A stretch of 64,000 nucleotides of DNA from positions 1 through 64,000 of the forward strand of contig NZ_JBFNQN010000020.1 of the NCBI RefSeq assembly GCF_040796495.1. The letters are read 5' to 3'. Below, piece by piece: positions 1-7,985 of this stretch; the first letter of the stretch is position 1, and each line of letters opens with the position of its first letter. The DNA is from Kineococcus endophyticus. Its GTDB lineage: Bacteria; Actinomycetota; Actinomycetes; Actinomycetales; Kineococcaceae. A program made the translations under genes and the position numbers. The notes beneath the pieces are model-generated. The model worked only from the letters and a program-made list of their open reading frames with translations, made no database searches and was not told the DNA's origin.

Positions 1-149
1 GGCAGGTGGCGGACCGGATCCACATCCAGCGGTTGGGTCGGCGGGCGGCGGTGATCACCCCGTCGTCGCACTCGATGGGTGAGGGGGTGGCGATCATGAC
101 CGGCGCCGTCACCGTCCCCGCCGAGGAGCAGGCCGCGCGACCGGCCTGA
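1..149 (+). CDS. Sugar ABC transporter ATP-binding protein, C-terminal end (partial)
   Basis: Only the last 48 codons lie in the window; the frame is entered at base 3 and ends with TGA at 147-149. The visible tail carries VADRIHIQRLGRR and, near the end, VAIMTGA. This is how the short, single-domain ATPases of carbohydrate importers (ribose/fructose/xylose family) usually end. In those proteins the ATPase sits on the cytoplasmic face and powers a membrane permease fed by a periplasmic-type binding protein. Walker A, signature and Walker B motifs are upstream of the window, so the family call rests on the tail alone. The substrate cannot be told. Confidence 0.6.
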   Translation, partial: QVADRIHIQRLGRRAAVITPSSHSMGEGVAIMTGAVTVPAEEQAARPA

Positions 150-194
150 CCCGCGCACGGGGTGCGGCGTCCTCCGGGCGCCGCACCCCGGCGG

Positions 195-200
195 TACCGT
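195..200 (+). promoter_or_regulatory. -10 box of a probable leaderless transcript
   Basis: TACCGT fits the actinobacterial TANNNT -10 hexamer and lies 6 bases before the GTG at 207. With that spacing, transcription would begin at or next to the start codon. No Shine-Dalgarno sequence precedes 207, which agrees with leaderless translation. Confidence 0.45.
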
Positions 201-206
201 CCCGGC

Positions 207-719
207 GTGCAGCGAGCCGAGGCCCCCGACACCCACGACGCCCGGGACCGGGCAGCGGCCCGGGTGTCGGCCTACCTCTACGGCGACGTCCTCGTCCTCG
301 CCGCGCTCATCGCCCTCGTCCCGGCGGACCTCACACGGGCCAAGGGCATCACCTACGTGCTCGGGACGGCCGTCTCGACGTTCGTCGCCCACGTCCTGGC
401 CGACGGGATCGGGCTGAGCATCCGCTCGGGTCGCGTCTCCCGCACCGTGCTGCTGCACGAGGTGCGCGACGCCGTCCCCGTGGCCTCCGCGGCCGTCGGC
501 CCCGCGCTCCTCATGCTCCCCGCCCTCACCGGGGCGTGGCGGCCCGCGCTCGCCCTCCACCTGGCGGTCGCCGTCACCGTGCTGCGGCTGGCCGCGCTGG
601 GGTTCGTCGTCGGGCGCGTCCGCGGGGAGCGACCCTCCTTCCGCACCTTCGTCGCCGGACTCGTCCTGGCGGCGGTCGGCGCCGGAGCAGCCCTGCTGAA
701 GGTCCGGCTCACGCACTGA
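207..719 (+). CDS. Small integral membrane protein, unknown function
   Basis: A 170-residue protein that I do not recognise. It has about five hydrophobic segments (roughly residues 20-38, 47-65, 89-108, 112-135 and 144-163), separated by short charged loops. It therefore probably sits in the cytoplasmic membrane with a short cytoplasmic N-terminus. I chose the GTG at 207 rather than an upstream in-frame codon because a TANNNT box lies 6 bases before it and the extra N-terminal residues are only proline/arginine-rich. Its 3' end overlaps the 3' end of the convergent GGDEF gene by 11 bases. Nothing nearby suggests a role. Confidence 0.7.
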   Translation: MQRAEAPDTHDARDRAAARVSAYLYGDVLVLAALIALVPADLTRAKGITYVLGTAVSTFVAHVLADGIGLSIRSGRVSRTVLLHEVRDAVPVASAAVGPALLMLPALTGAWRPALALHLAVAVTVLRLAALGFVVGRVRGERPSFRTFVAGLVLAAVGAGAALLKVRLTH

Positions 720-1764
720 GGACGGCCGCGACCGCCCGGTCCCGGCCGGCGCGCTTGGCGGCGTAGAGGGCTTCGTCCGCACGGGCGTACGGGTCGGCGT
801 GGGGGTCCCCGGACGTCGTCAGCGGTGCCGTGCCCGCGCTGAGGGACAGCGGGACGACCGTCCCGTCGGGCAGGTGCAGCGGCGACCGGCGCACGGCGTC
901 GACGAACCGGTCCGCCAGTTCCGCCGCCGCGGCGGGCGTGGTGTCCACGAGCAGCACGGCGAGTTCGTCCCCGCCCATGCGGGCCACCACGTCCCCGGGG
1001 CGGCAGCACCGGCGCAGGACACCGGCCACGTGCACGAGGGCGGCGTCGCCGCCGAGGTGGCCGTGCGTGTCGTTGATCGCCTTGAAGCGGTCGAGGTCGA
1101 GCAGCACCAGCGACGCCCGGACCCCGGGCTCGGCCCGCAGCCGGGCCGTCGTGTCGTCCAGGACCCGGCGCGTGGCCAGCCCCGTCAGCGCGTCGACCCC
1201 GGCCTGCTCGGCGAGCTCCTCCACGAGGCGCTGCCGCGTGGACGCTGCGCGACCCAGGACGCCGGCGAGGACGGCCACCAGTCCGGACACCAGCGCGCAG
1301 TCGACGACGGCCTGCTCCAGCGGCAGCAGCGAGAAGACGACGACGGCCTCCCCGGCGACGGTCGCGGCCGTGACCAGGGCGATCCCGCCCCAGCGCAGGT
1401 GCGTCGCCGCCCAGACGACGGGGACGGTGAAGAACACCTGACCGGTGACACCGGCGTCCCCGCTGGGCAGGTCGAGCTTCACGATGAGCACGATCCCGAG
1501 CAGCGGGACGAACACCACCCAGGGCGCGACGACCCGCGGCGGCAGTCGCAGCAGGAGGGCGGCGACGCCCAGGACGAGGGCCGTGGACCCGACGGCCGCC
1601 ACGTTCGTCCCGTCCGGTGACGTCAGCCACTGCACGACGAAGCTGGTGAGCATTGCCGAGACGATGGAGGCGCACGCCCACCGCTGGGCCGCGCGGGCGT
1701 CGCGCGGGCTCAGCGAACGGACCAGGGCGCCGGGCGCGGCGACCAGGCGGTGCAGGGACCTCAC
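709..1764 (-). CDS. Membrane-anchored diguanylate cyclase (GGDEF protein)
   Basis: A 351-residue protein. The first ~180 residues form about six hydrophobic helices (MASE-like sensor region); the rest is a GGDEF domain that would condense two GTP into cyclic di-GMP. The domain contains DALTGLATRR at its start, LDLDRFKAINDTHGH, and the active-site loop GGDEL at residues 264-268. The last-residue change from Phe to Leu is tolerated in known active cyclases. RPGD at 255-258 sits exactly five residues before GGDEL and matches the RxxD inhibitory site for product feedback. There is no EAL domain. The signal sensed is unknown. It is read in the same direction as the phosphatase gene upstream, across a gap of 90 bases. 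Confidence 0.9.
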   Translation of the reverse strand: MRSLHRLVAAPGALVRSLSPRDARAAQRWACASIVSAMLTSFVVQWLTSPDGTNVAAVGSTALVLGVAALLLRLPPRVVAPWVVFVPLLGIVLIVKLDLPSGDAGVTGQVFFTVPVVWAATHLRWGGIALVTAATVAGEAVVVFSLLPLEQAVVDCALVSGLVAVLAGVLGRAASTRQRLVEELAEQAGVDALTGLATRRVLDDTTARLRAEPGVRASLVLLDLDRFKAINDTHGHLGGDAALVHVAGVLRRCCRPGDVVARMGGDELAVLLVDTTPAAAAELADRFVDAVRRSPLHLPDGTVVPLSLSAGTAPLTTSGDPHADPYARADEALYAAKRAGRDRAVAAVLSA

Positions 1765-1854
1765 AGCTGTCCATCGGCTGCTCCGGGGTCCTCCCCCACG
1801 CTGTGGGACCGGGTACCCGCCGGGTGGAGCAACGCCGAGCCGGGCTGCAACGCT

Positions 1855-2505
1855 TCAGACGCGGCGAACCAGCACGTCGACGTCGCCGAGCGCCCGTCGC
1901 CACCGCGGCAGGTCACGCCGTCGCGGCCGGACGAGGTGGGGCGTGCGGGCGGCGAGCAGCAGCGGCAGGTCCCGCAGGCTGTCGCTGTAGGCGTGGTCGA
2001 CGGGCAGCCCGACCCCGGCCCGCCGGAGCGCCTCGACCTTGGCCTCCCCACGGATCGCGCTCGCCCGTGGAGTCCCCCACCGCCGGTGCTCGTACGCGGT
2101 GGCGACCAGCTCGACGTCCCCCAGCCCGAGGGCGTGGAGCACGAGCCGGGCCAGGGGCTCGGCGCAGGCGGTGGCGACGACGACCCGGTCGCCGGCCTCG
2201 CGGTGGGCGGCGAGCCGGTCCAGCGCCTCGGGGACCGCGCCGAACCGCGCGTGCCGCAGCGCGTGCTCGCGCCACCGTCGCTGCAGCGCGGCGTCCGTGG
2301 TCCCGACGGTGGCGGTCGCGACGACGAGCAGTTCGGCACGGCGGTCCAGCAGCACCAGGGGCGCGAGGACGAGGGCACCCAGGAGCCGCACCGGTGAGCT
2401 CCGCCACCTCGAGAGCAGGAACGCGCCGAAGGCGTCACCGGGGACGAGGGTGCCGTCGAGGTCGAAGACGACAGTGCGCCGCCGCCCCGGGGGACGACGG
2501 CGCAC
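1855..2505 (-). CDS. HAD-superfamily hydrolase, subfamily IB (PSP-like)
   Basis: A 216-residue soluble phosphatase-like protein. Motif I is DLDGTLV with the nucleophile Asp15 and the acid/base Asp17. Motif II is the VVVATA stretch, motif III the lysine in GEAKVEAL, and motif IV SDSLRDLPLL. This set matches the phosphoserine-phosphatase-like IB group, many of which act on serine phosphate, lipid phosphates or unknown small phosphomonoesters. The helical cap between motifs I and II is present. The GTG at 2505 was chosen because it starts just before the conserved core and after the zwf stop codon at 2520. An earlier start would run into zwf. The substrate is not predictable from sequence. Confidence 0.8.
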   Translation of the reverse strand: MRRRPPGRRRTVVFDLDGTLVPGDAFGAFLLSRWRSSPVRLLGALVLAPLVLLDRRAELLVVATATVGTTDAALQRRWREHALRHARFGAVPEALDRLAAHREAGDRVVVATACAEPLARLVLHALGLGDVELVATAYEHRRWGTPRASAIRGEAKVEALRRAGVGLPVDHAYSDSLRDLPLLLAARTPHLVRPRRRDLPRWRRALGDVDVLVRRV

Positions 2506-2519
2506 GGACGGGCCCTGCG

Positions 2520-3956
2520 TCAGGCGCGCTTCTCCGTCAGCCAGCCGTACGGGGCGGCGATCGCCTCGGCGGCCTCCGGGCCCCAGGTGCCCGGCTCGTA
2601 CGGGTGCAGCTCGGGCCGGTGGTCCAGCATCGGAGCGGCGACGCGCCACGCGTCGCGCAGCCCGGCCGACGTCGTGAAGAGGGCGCGGTCACCGATGAGC
2701 ACGTCGCGCAGCAGCGCGGCGTACGGGGGCAGCGGTTCGGCGTTGGGCAGCTCGGCCAGGTCCAGGTAGAGCTTGCCCGGGACGAGGTCGTCGGAGACGC
2801 CGGGACGGCGGGCCGTGACCCCTGCGAAGAGGGAACCGTTGCCGGACAACGTGAAGGTGAGCGTCTCGGGCGCCGCGTCGTCGTCCTTCTGCGGCGAGTT
2901 CAGCGGCCGCTTGAAGACGAGGGTGACGTGCTGGTGGCTCTCGGCGAGCTTCTTGCCCGTCCGCAGGACGAACGGGACGCCCTGCCAGCGCTCGGTGTCG
3001 ACCCACACGCGGGCCGCGACGAACGTGTCCGTCGTCGAGCCCTCACGGACGTCCTTGATCTCCCGGTAGCCCGTGCCCTGACCGAGGATGACCTCGGCCG
3101 GGTCCATCGGGCGGAACTTGGCCAGGACGGCCTCGCGGGCCTCGGCCAGCGCGTCCGACGTCCAGTCCGCCGGCGGGTCGAGGGCGACCTCCGCGGCGAC
3201 CTGCAGCAGGTGCGTGACGAGCATGTCCAGCGTCGCGCCGGTCTCGTCGTAGAACGTCGCGCGGTCGTCGACGCCGAGCACCTCGGGGACGTCGATCTGC
3301 ACCTGCGCGACGTGCTCGTTCGACCACAACTGCTCGATCATGCGGTTCGCGAACCGGATGACGTGGAGCTGCTGCGTCGCCTCCTTGCCGAGGAAGTGGT
3401 CGATGCGGAAGACCTGCTGCTCGTCGAAGACCGACAGGACCAGCTGGTCGAGCTCCTCGAAGGACTGCGGCGAGGTGCCGTAGGGCTTCTCGTAGACGAC
3501 GCGGGTGCCCTCGGCGAGGCCGTGCGCGGCGATGGCCTTGGTGTACGACTCGAACGTCGAGGGCGGCAGGGCGAGGTAGTGGACGACCTGGGCGTCCTCA
3601 CCGACCTCGTCCTTGGCCGCCGCGATCGCGTCGAGCAGCTCGCCCGGGTCGTCCGCGGTGAACCCGCCGCCGGCGAAGCGCAGCCCGGGCAGGAGCGACT
3701 CGATCACCTCGTCGGTGACGCCGTTCTTGCCGCGGGCGAACTCGACGAGACCGTCGCGGACGTGCTCGCGGTACTGCTCGTCGGGCGTGGCGCGGCGGCC
3801 GCTGCCGACGAGGACCCAGCGCTCGGGCAGCAGGTCGGCGGCGGCCAGGGCTGCGAAGCCCGGCATGACGAGCCGCTTCGCCAGGTCACCGCTGGCGCCG
3901 TAGACGACGAAGACGGTGGGGCCGGCGCTCGTGGTGGCGCCCAGCGCGTTGTTCAT
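2520..3956 (-). CDS. zwf: Glucose-6-phosphate 1-dehydrogenase
   Basis: A 478-residue enzyme that oxidises glucose 6-phosphate to 6-phosphoglucono-lactone, making NADPH at the head of the oxidative pentose phosphate pathway. The N-terminal Rossmann fold shows VVYGASGDLAKRLVMP. The family signature RIDHFLGKE lies at residues 184-192, including the substrate-binding lysine, followed by the region of FANRMIEQLWSNEHV. Length is normal. The start ATG is preceded by GGAG in a gap of 73 bases shared with the divergent aldo/keto reductase gene. No tal, tkt, gnd or opcA lies beside it, so this is a stand-alone copy and a genome may hold another within a pentose phosphate cluster. Confidence 0.96.
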   Translation of the reverse strand: MNNALGATTSAGPTVFVVYGASGDLAKRLVMPGFAALAAADLLPERWVLVGSGRRATPDEQYREHVRDGLVEFARGKNGVTDEVIESLLPGLRFAGGGFTADDPGELLDAIAAAKDEVGEDAQVVHYLALPPSTFESYTKAIAAHGLAEGTRVVYEKPYGTSPQSFEELDQLVLSVFDEQQVFRIDHFLGKEATQQLHVIRFANRMIEQLWSNEHVAQVQIDVPEVLGVDDRATFYDETGATLDMLVTHLLQVAAEVALDPPADWTSDALAEAREAVLAKFRPMDPAEVILGQGTGYREIKDVREGSTTDTFVAARVWVDTERWQGVPFVLRTGKKLAESHQHVTLVFKRPLNSPQKDDDAAPETLTFTLSGNGSLFAGVTARRPGVSDDLVPGKLYLDLAELPNAEPLPPYAALLRDVLIGDRALFTTSAGLRDAWRVAAPMLDHRPELHPYEPGTWGPEAAEAIAAPYGWLTEKRA

Positions 3957-4017
3957 GCGTCTCCAACTCGAGACTCGTGGGGGGAGGTGCAGGGGTACCC
4001 CGTGTGGGACCCGCGCC

Positions 4018-4023
4018 TACGCT
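4018..4023 (+). promoter_or_regulatory. -10 box of a probable leaderless transcript
   Basis: TACGCT (TANNNT) lies 6 bases before the GTG at 4030, which has no ribosome binding site. This is the same geometry as at 195-200. Confidence 0.45.
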
Positions 4024-4029
4024 ACCCGC

Positions 4030-4959
4030 GTGACGAAGACCACACCGTGGGCGCACCGCCTGGGGCTGGGGCTGGCCGCCGTCGGCCGCCCGGCCTACAT
4101 CACCCTCGGACGAGGCGAGGACCTCGCCGCGGCCCGCTCCGTGGCGGAGATGCAGGCCCGCTGCCACGACCTGCTCGACGCCGCGTGGGACGCCGGTGTG
4201 CGCTACGTCGACGTCGCCCGTTCCTACGGCTACGCCGAGCGGTTCCTCGGCGCCTGGCTCGCCGCCCACCCCGGCCGCCGCGAGCAGCTGACCGTCGGGT
4301 CGAAGTGGGGTTACGAGTACGTGGGCGGGTGGACGCTGGACGCCGACGTCCACGAGCGCAAGGACCACTCGCTGGCCGTCTTCGAGCGGCAGTGGCCCGA
4401 GACGCTGGAGGCGCTCGGGGGCCCGCCGGACGTGTACCTCGTCCACTCGGTGACCCCCGACTCCGGCGCCCTCGACGACGAACCCCTCCTGCGGGCGCTC
4501 ACCGACCTCGCGCGTACCGGTGTGCGCGTGGGCATCTCGACCAGCGGTCCGGCCCAGGGCGCCGTCCTCGAACGCGCCCTCGCGCTGTCGACGCCGTTCA
4601 CGGCGGTGCAGTCGACGTGGAACCTCCTCGAGCGCTCCGTGGGTCCCGCCCTCGCCCAGGCCCACGACGACGGCTGGCTCGTCGTGGTGAAGGAGGGCGT
4701 CGCGAACGGACGGCTCACCGCCCACGGCGCGGACCCGGCGGTCACCGCCCTCGCCCGCGTCGACGGTCAGACGGTCGACGCCTTCGCCCTCGGCGCCGCC
4801 CTGGCCCAGCCCTTCGTCGACGTCGTCCTCAGCGGGGCCGTGAGCCGGGAGCAGCTGGCGCAGAACCTCGCGGCGCGACCGCCGGCCGCCGTGCCCGACG
4901 GCGCGGTCGAGGGGCCCGAGGCGTACTGGGCGACGCGCAGCGCGCTGCCGTGGGGGTGA
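4030..4959 (+). CDS. Aldo/keto reductase family oxidoreductase
   Basis: A 309-residue cytoplasmic TIM-barrel protein of the aldo/keto reductase family, which reduces carbonyl groups with NAD(P)H. The catalytic tetrad can be placed: Asp61 and Tyr66 in YVDVARSYGYAE, Lys92 in VGSKWGYE, and His139 in YLVHSV. The C-terminal part has the NAD(P)-binding pattern of this family (VKEGVANGRL region). The GTG at 4030 is chosen because of the leaderless-type -10 box and because it gives a normal N-terminus. The stop codon overlaps a GTG of the next frame, and the following P-loop gene starts within 24 bases, so the two are probably cotranscribed. The substrate is unknown. Confidence 0.88.
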   Translation: MTKTTPWAHRLGLGLAAVGRPAYITLGRGEDLAAARSVAEMQARCHDLLDAAWDAGVRYVDVARSYGYAERFLGAWLAAHPGRREQLTVGSKWGYEYVGGWTLDADVHERKDHSLAVFERQWPETLEALGGPPDVYLVHSVTPDSGALDDEPLLRALTDLARTGVRVGISTSGPAQGAVLERALALSTPFTAVQSTWNLLERSVGPALAQAHDDGWLVVVKEGVANGRLTAHGADPAVTALARVDGQTVDAFALGAALAQPFVDVVLSGAVSREQLAQNLAARPPAAVPDGAVEGPEAYWATRSALPWG

Positions 4960-4982
4960 GCGCGGACGTGGAGGAGACACCG

Positions 4983-5573
4983 GTGGACGACCCGACCCAC
5001 GACACCTGTGTCGTGTTCATGCTCGGCTACCCGGGGATGGGCAAGCGGACCGTCGGCCGCCACCTGGCCGAGCTGCTGGACGGGGTCCTCGTCGACAACG
5101 CCCTCGTGAACCGCCCCGTCCTGGAACTCTTCCGCTGGGACGGGGTCTTCCCGCTGCCGCCGACGGTCTGGGACCACGTGGTGCCCATCCGGGACGCCGT
5201 CCTGCGCGCGATCGAGGAGGTCGCGCCGGCGTCGAACAGCTACGTGTTCACGAACGTCATCGAGGACGGCCCGGACGCCCTCGAGCAGTACGACGCCGTC
5301 CGCTCGCTGGCCCGGCGCCGCGGGTCCCTGTTCCTCGCCGTCGTGCTGACGTGCGACCTCGACGAGCAGGTCAGCCGGATCGACAACCCCGACCGGGTCG
5401 CGGCGCGCAAGGGTTCCGACCCCGAGGGGTACCGCGGGTACACGCTCACGACACGGCTGTTCCAGCCCCCGGCGGAGGAGGTCGTCACCATCGACACGAC
5501 GACGACCCCGCCGGGGGAGAACGCGCAGCACCTGCTGGGCGTCCTGCGCGAGCGGGGGCTCCGGACCCCCTGA
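4983..5573 (+). CDS. P-loop NTPase / small-molecule kinase-like protein
   Basis: A 196-residue protein with a Walker A-like loop GYPGMGKRT at residues 15-23, close to the GxxGxGK[ST] of adenylate-kinase-like proteins, although Arg follows the key Lys. The rest resembles nucleoside or shikimate kinase-like P-loop proteins only in general shape: an LVDNALVNRPV region after the loop and a lid-like arginine-rich part near RIDNPDRVAARKG. I chose GTG 4983 because GAGGAG lies six bases before it; GTGs at 4956 and 4968 are in frame but lack such a site. The gene follows the aldo/keto reductase closely. Substrate and reaction are unknown. Confidence 0.7.
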   Translation: MDDPTHDTCVVFMLGYPGMGKRTVGRHLAELLDGVLVDNALVNRPVLELFRWDGVFPLPPTVWDHVVPIRDAVLRAIEEVAPASNSYVFTNVIEDGPDALEQYDAVRSLARRRGSLFLAVVLTCDLDEQVSRIDNPDRVAARKGSDPEGYRGYTLTTRLFQPPAEEVVTIDTTTTPPGENAQHLLGVLRERGLRTP

Positions 5574-5576
5574 CGC

Positions 5577-7142
5577 TCAGACCTCCACGGCGCCCGGCCG
5601 GCCGTCCTCGACCACGAACTCGCGGAACGTGGAGGTGGGCGCGTCGGGGGTCGACACGGTGGGGGTCATCCGCAGTTCCGTCCGCCACTGCCCCGGCGTC
5701 ACGGTGCAGCGGACGTAGCCGCGGCGGTCGCCGTCGAAGAACCGCACCTGGGGGTTGTACGCGATCATCGGGCCGTAGTAGGGCCCGTACACCTCACGGT
5801 CACCGTTCGAGGAGATCGACGTGCCCACGAACTCGGTGGCGATGACGGGGGAGTCCCCGGGACGTTCGACCTGTCGGTGCACGTCGCTGACGAACGTCGA
5901 GTGCCAGTCGCCCGTGACGAAGACCGGGTTCGACACCCGGGAACTCTCCAGGGACCGGAACAGGCGTTCACGGGCGACGGGGTAGCCGTCCCAGGAGTCG
6001 TGCCACACCACGTCCCCGGTCGGCCCGTCGTGGTCGAGACCGGAGACCATCACGTTGCCGCCCAGCACGTTCCAGCGCGCCCGGGAGGCGTGGAGACGGC
6101 GGTCCAGCCAGCGTTCCTGCTCCCGACCGAGCATCGTGGCGGCCGGGTCCCGCACCTCCGGGCCCTCGCCCCACGTCCCGGCGGGGACGGTCCGGTACTG
6201 GCGGCCGTCGAGCACGCTCAACGACGCCAGGGTCCCGAACTCCAGGCCCCGGTACAGCCGCAACCCGCCGTCGGGGCGGGGGATGGACGCGCGCCGCAGG
6301 GGTTGGTGCTCGTAGTACGCCTGGTACGCGGCGGCGCGGACCGCGGCGAGGTCGGGCCGCCCCTCGGCCGCCGTCCCGGCGTAGTCGTTCGCGACCTCGT
6401 GGTCGTCCCACGTCACGACGAACGGGTGCCGGGCGTGGGCGGCCTGCAGCTGCGGGTCGCTCTTGTAGAGCGAGTAGCGGTAGCGCCACTGCTCCAGGGT
6501 CCGGGGCGCGGCTCGGGCGGGTTCGGGGACGGGTGCGTCGCGGTACCCGCCGCGGTCGTCGACGTCGCCCTCGTACACGTAGTCGCCCAGGTGCAGCACG
6601 AACCCCAGGTCCTGTCCGGCGATGTCCACGTAGGACGGGTAGTACCCGGACGCGAAGTCCTGGCAGGACACGAACGCGAAGCGCAGTTCCGCCGGGCACG
6701 AACGCGCTGCCGGCAGGGTCCTGGTCCGGCCGACGGCCGACACGGCCCGGCGGTACCGGAACTGGTAGTGGTACTCGCGGTCCGGCTCCAACCCGTCGAC
6801 CTCGACGTGCACCGAGTGCGCGAGTTCCGGTGCGGCGAGAGCGCGGCCGCGGGCCACCTCGCAGCGCATGCCCTCGTCGGTGCAGACCCGCCACTCGACG
6901 CGGACCGCGTGCCGGCCCATGCCTCCGTCGGCCTCGAAGGGTTCCGGCGCCAGCCGGGTCCACAGGACGACACCGTCCGCCGTCGGGTCGCCGGAGGCGA
7001 TGCCGAGGGTGAACGGGTCGTCGTCGCGGTGCCGACCGCTGCTCGCCTCCGCGGGGCTCACCCCCACGCCCGTGGCGGCGGCGAGCCCGGCGACGGCACC
7101 CGTCGCGGCGAGGAACGTGCGGCGGTCGGTGGGGGTGGCCAT
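5577..7142 (-). CDS. phoD: PhoD-type alkaline phosphatase / phosphodiesterase, Tat-exported
   Basis: A 521-residue secreted metallophosphoesterase. The N-terminus has a twin-arginine signal (DRRTFLAATGA, residues about 6-16, then a hydrophobic stretch and an Ala-rich cleavage region near 32), so the folded enzyme would be exported by Tat. PhoD landmarks are present: SGDPTADGVVLWTRLAPEP, FVSCQD, HLGDYVYE at 184-191, TWDDHEVANDY near 244, and GNVMVSGLDHDG. These residues bind the Fe/Ca centre that cleaves phosphate mono- and diesters, typically under phosphate limitation. The gene ends 3 bases from the convergent P-loop gene. It lies downstream of the SDR gene on the same strand, separated by a long hairpin. 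No Pho box was identified. Confidence 0.9.
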   Translation of the reverse strand: MATPTDRRTFLAATGAVAGLAAATGVGVSPAEASSGRHRDDDPFTLGIASGDPTADGVVLWTRLAPEPFEADGGMGRHAVRVEWRVCTDEGMRCEVARGRALAAPELAHSVHVEVDGLEPDREYHYQFRYRRAVSAVGRTRTLPAARSCPAELRFAFVSCQDFASGYYPSYVDIAGQDLGFVLHLGDYVYEGDVDDRGGYRDAPVPEPARAAPRTLEQWRYRYSLYKSDPQLQAAHARHPFVVTWDDHEVANDYAGTAAEGRPDLAAVRAAAYQAYYEHQPLRRASIPRPDGGLRLYRGLEFGTLASLSVLDGRQYRTVPAGTWGEGPEVRDPAATMLGREQERWLDRRLHASRARWNVLGGNVMVSGLDHDGPTGDVVWHDSWDGYPVARERLFRSLESSRVSNPVFVTGDWHSTFVSDVHRQVERPGDSPVIATEFVGTSISSNGDREVYGPYYGPMIAYNPQVRFFDGDRRGYVRCTVTPGQWRTELRMTPTVSTPDAPTSTFREFVVEDGRPGAVEV

Positions 7143-7199
7143 GCCCGGAGTGTGGTCCCGCTCGGCGCCGGCCAGGTGACCCGCGGGACAACTCCGGGC
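7143..7199 (-). terminator. Long intercistronic hairpin between SDR and phoD
   Basis: Two nested perfect arm pairs: GCCCGGAGT (7143-7151) with ACTCCGGGC (7191-7199), and GTCCCGC (7155-7161) with GCGGGAC (7183-7189). The structure begins 7 bases after the SDR stop codon and ends at the phoD start codon. There is no T-tract, so it could be a GC-type terminator or processing hairpin, or could shield the phoD start. Confidence 0.45.
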
Positions 7200-7205
7200 G
7201 AACGG

Positions 7206-7910
7206 TCAGGCCGTCAGGTGCTGCTGGTAGAACTCCCGCGGGTCCTTGGCCAGGGACGCCTTGACCATCTCGCTCCAGTCGTCGACGACGACCTCGAACG
7301 CGCCGGCGGCGACGCCGTCCAGCATGCGCGTGGCGACGTCGGCGGGCGCGGTCATGGGGCCCTCGTACCCCTTCATCATGTCGGTGTCGGCCGCGCCGAG
7401 GTGGACGGAGACGACGTGGGTGCCCTGGCCCGCCAGTTCGATGCGCAGGGCGTTGCTCATGTTCCAGTTCGCGGCCTTGGAGACGGCGTACGAGCCGGCA
7501 CCGGGGAACGCGAACCACGACAGCGCGGAGGCGACGTTGACGACCGTCCCCCCGCCGTTGGCCGCGAGGACGGGCGCGAACGCGCGGACCATCGACAGCG
7601 TCCCCCAGAAGTTCACGTCCATCTCGGCGCGGACGGCGTCCAGGTCGCCGAGGAGCGTCCCGCCGGTGGAGATCCCGGCGTTGTTGACGAGCAGGTCGAC
7701 GTCGGAGGCCAGCTCGGCGGCAGCGGCCACCGAGGCGGGGTCGGTGATGTCGAGCGCGACGGGCGTGACGCCCGGCAGGTCGATGCTCTCGGGGCGGCGG
7801 GCCGCGGCGTAGACGGTGGCGCCGCGGGCGAGCAGTTCGGCGGCGGTGGCCCGGCCGATGCCGCGGTTGGCGCCGGTGACGAGAGCGGTGGTGGTGGTCC
7901 AGGTGGTCAT
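7206..7910 (-). CDS. Short-chain dehydrogenase/reductase, MerR-controlled
   Basis: A 234-residue classical SDR. The NAD(P) loop is TGANRGIG at residues 12-19, the structural NNAG motif is present in LLVNNAGIS, and the catalytic Tyr141-x3-Lys145 is in GSYAVSKAA with the serine upstream in VASALSWF. It would oxidise or reduce an unknown alcohol/carbonyl substrate in the cytoplasm. The ATG at 7910 is preceded by a promoter with an unusually long 19-base spacer and a dyad, and the divergent gene encodes a MerR regulator, so this SDR is very likely induced by that regulator. No metal or thiol ligand site is obvious in the SDR itself. Confidence 0.93.
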   Translation of the reverse strand: MTTWTTTTALVTGANRGIGRATAAELLARGATVYAAARRPESIDLPGVTPVALDITDPASVAAAAELASDVDLLVNNAGISTGGTLLGDLDAVRAEMDVNFWGTLSMVRAFAPVLAANGGGTVVNVASALSWFAFPGAGSYAVSKAANWNMSNALRIELAGQGTHVVSVHLGAADTDMMKGYEGPMTAPADVATRMLDGVAAGAFEVVVDDWSEMVKASLAKDPREFYQQHLTA

Positions 7911-7918
7911 GGCGGGTA

Positions 7919-7949
7919 CGCTAAGACCTGACGCCGACGTCAGGGTCAA
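7919..7949 (-). promoter_or_regulatory. MerR-type promoter with operator dyad
   Basis: On the minus strand, TTGACC (plus 7944-7949) and TTAGCG (plus 7919-7924) are separated by 19 bases instead of 17. Between them is the perfect dyad CCTGACG-CCGA-CGTCAGG (7927-7944). An overlong spacer containing an inverted repeat is the hallmark of promoters that MerR-family activators untwist. The site drives the SDR gene and lies 42 bases before the MerR start. Confidence 0.8.
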
Positions 7950-7985
7950 GTCCTGCGTCGGACGAGTTCGAGAGGGGTGAGCGCG

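Noticed and set aside
1653-5573. A very long open frame (over 1300 codons) on the plus strand
   Set aside because: Most of it is the complement of the HAD and zwf genes; it is Arg/Ala/Pro/Gly-rich with no domain. Only its last part (4983-5573) is real.
5877-7931. 684-codon open frame antisense to phoD and the SDR
   Set aside because: High G+C in third positions leaves the opposite frame open. The minus-strand proteins have clear motifs, and this frame has none.
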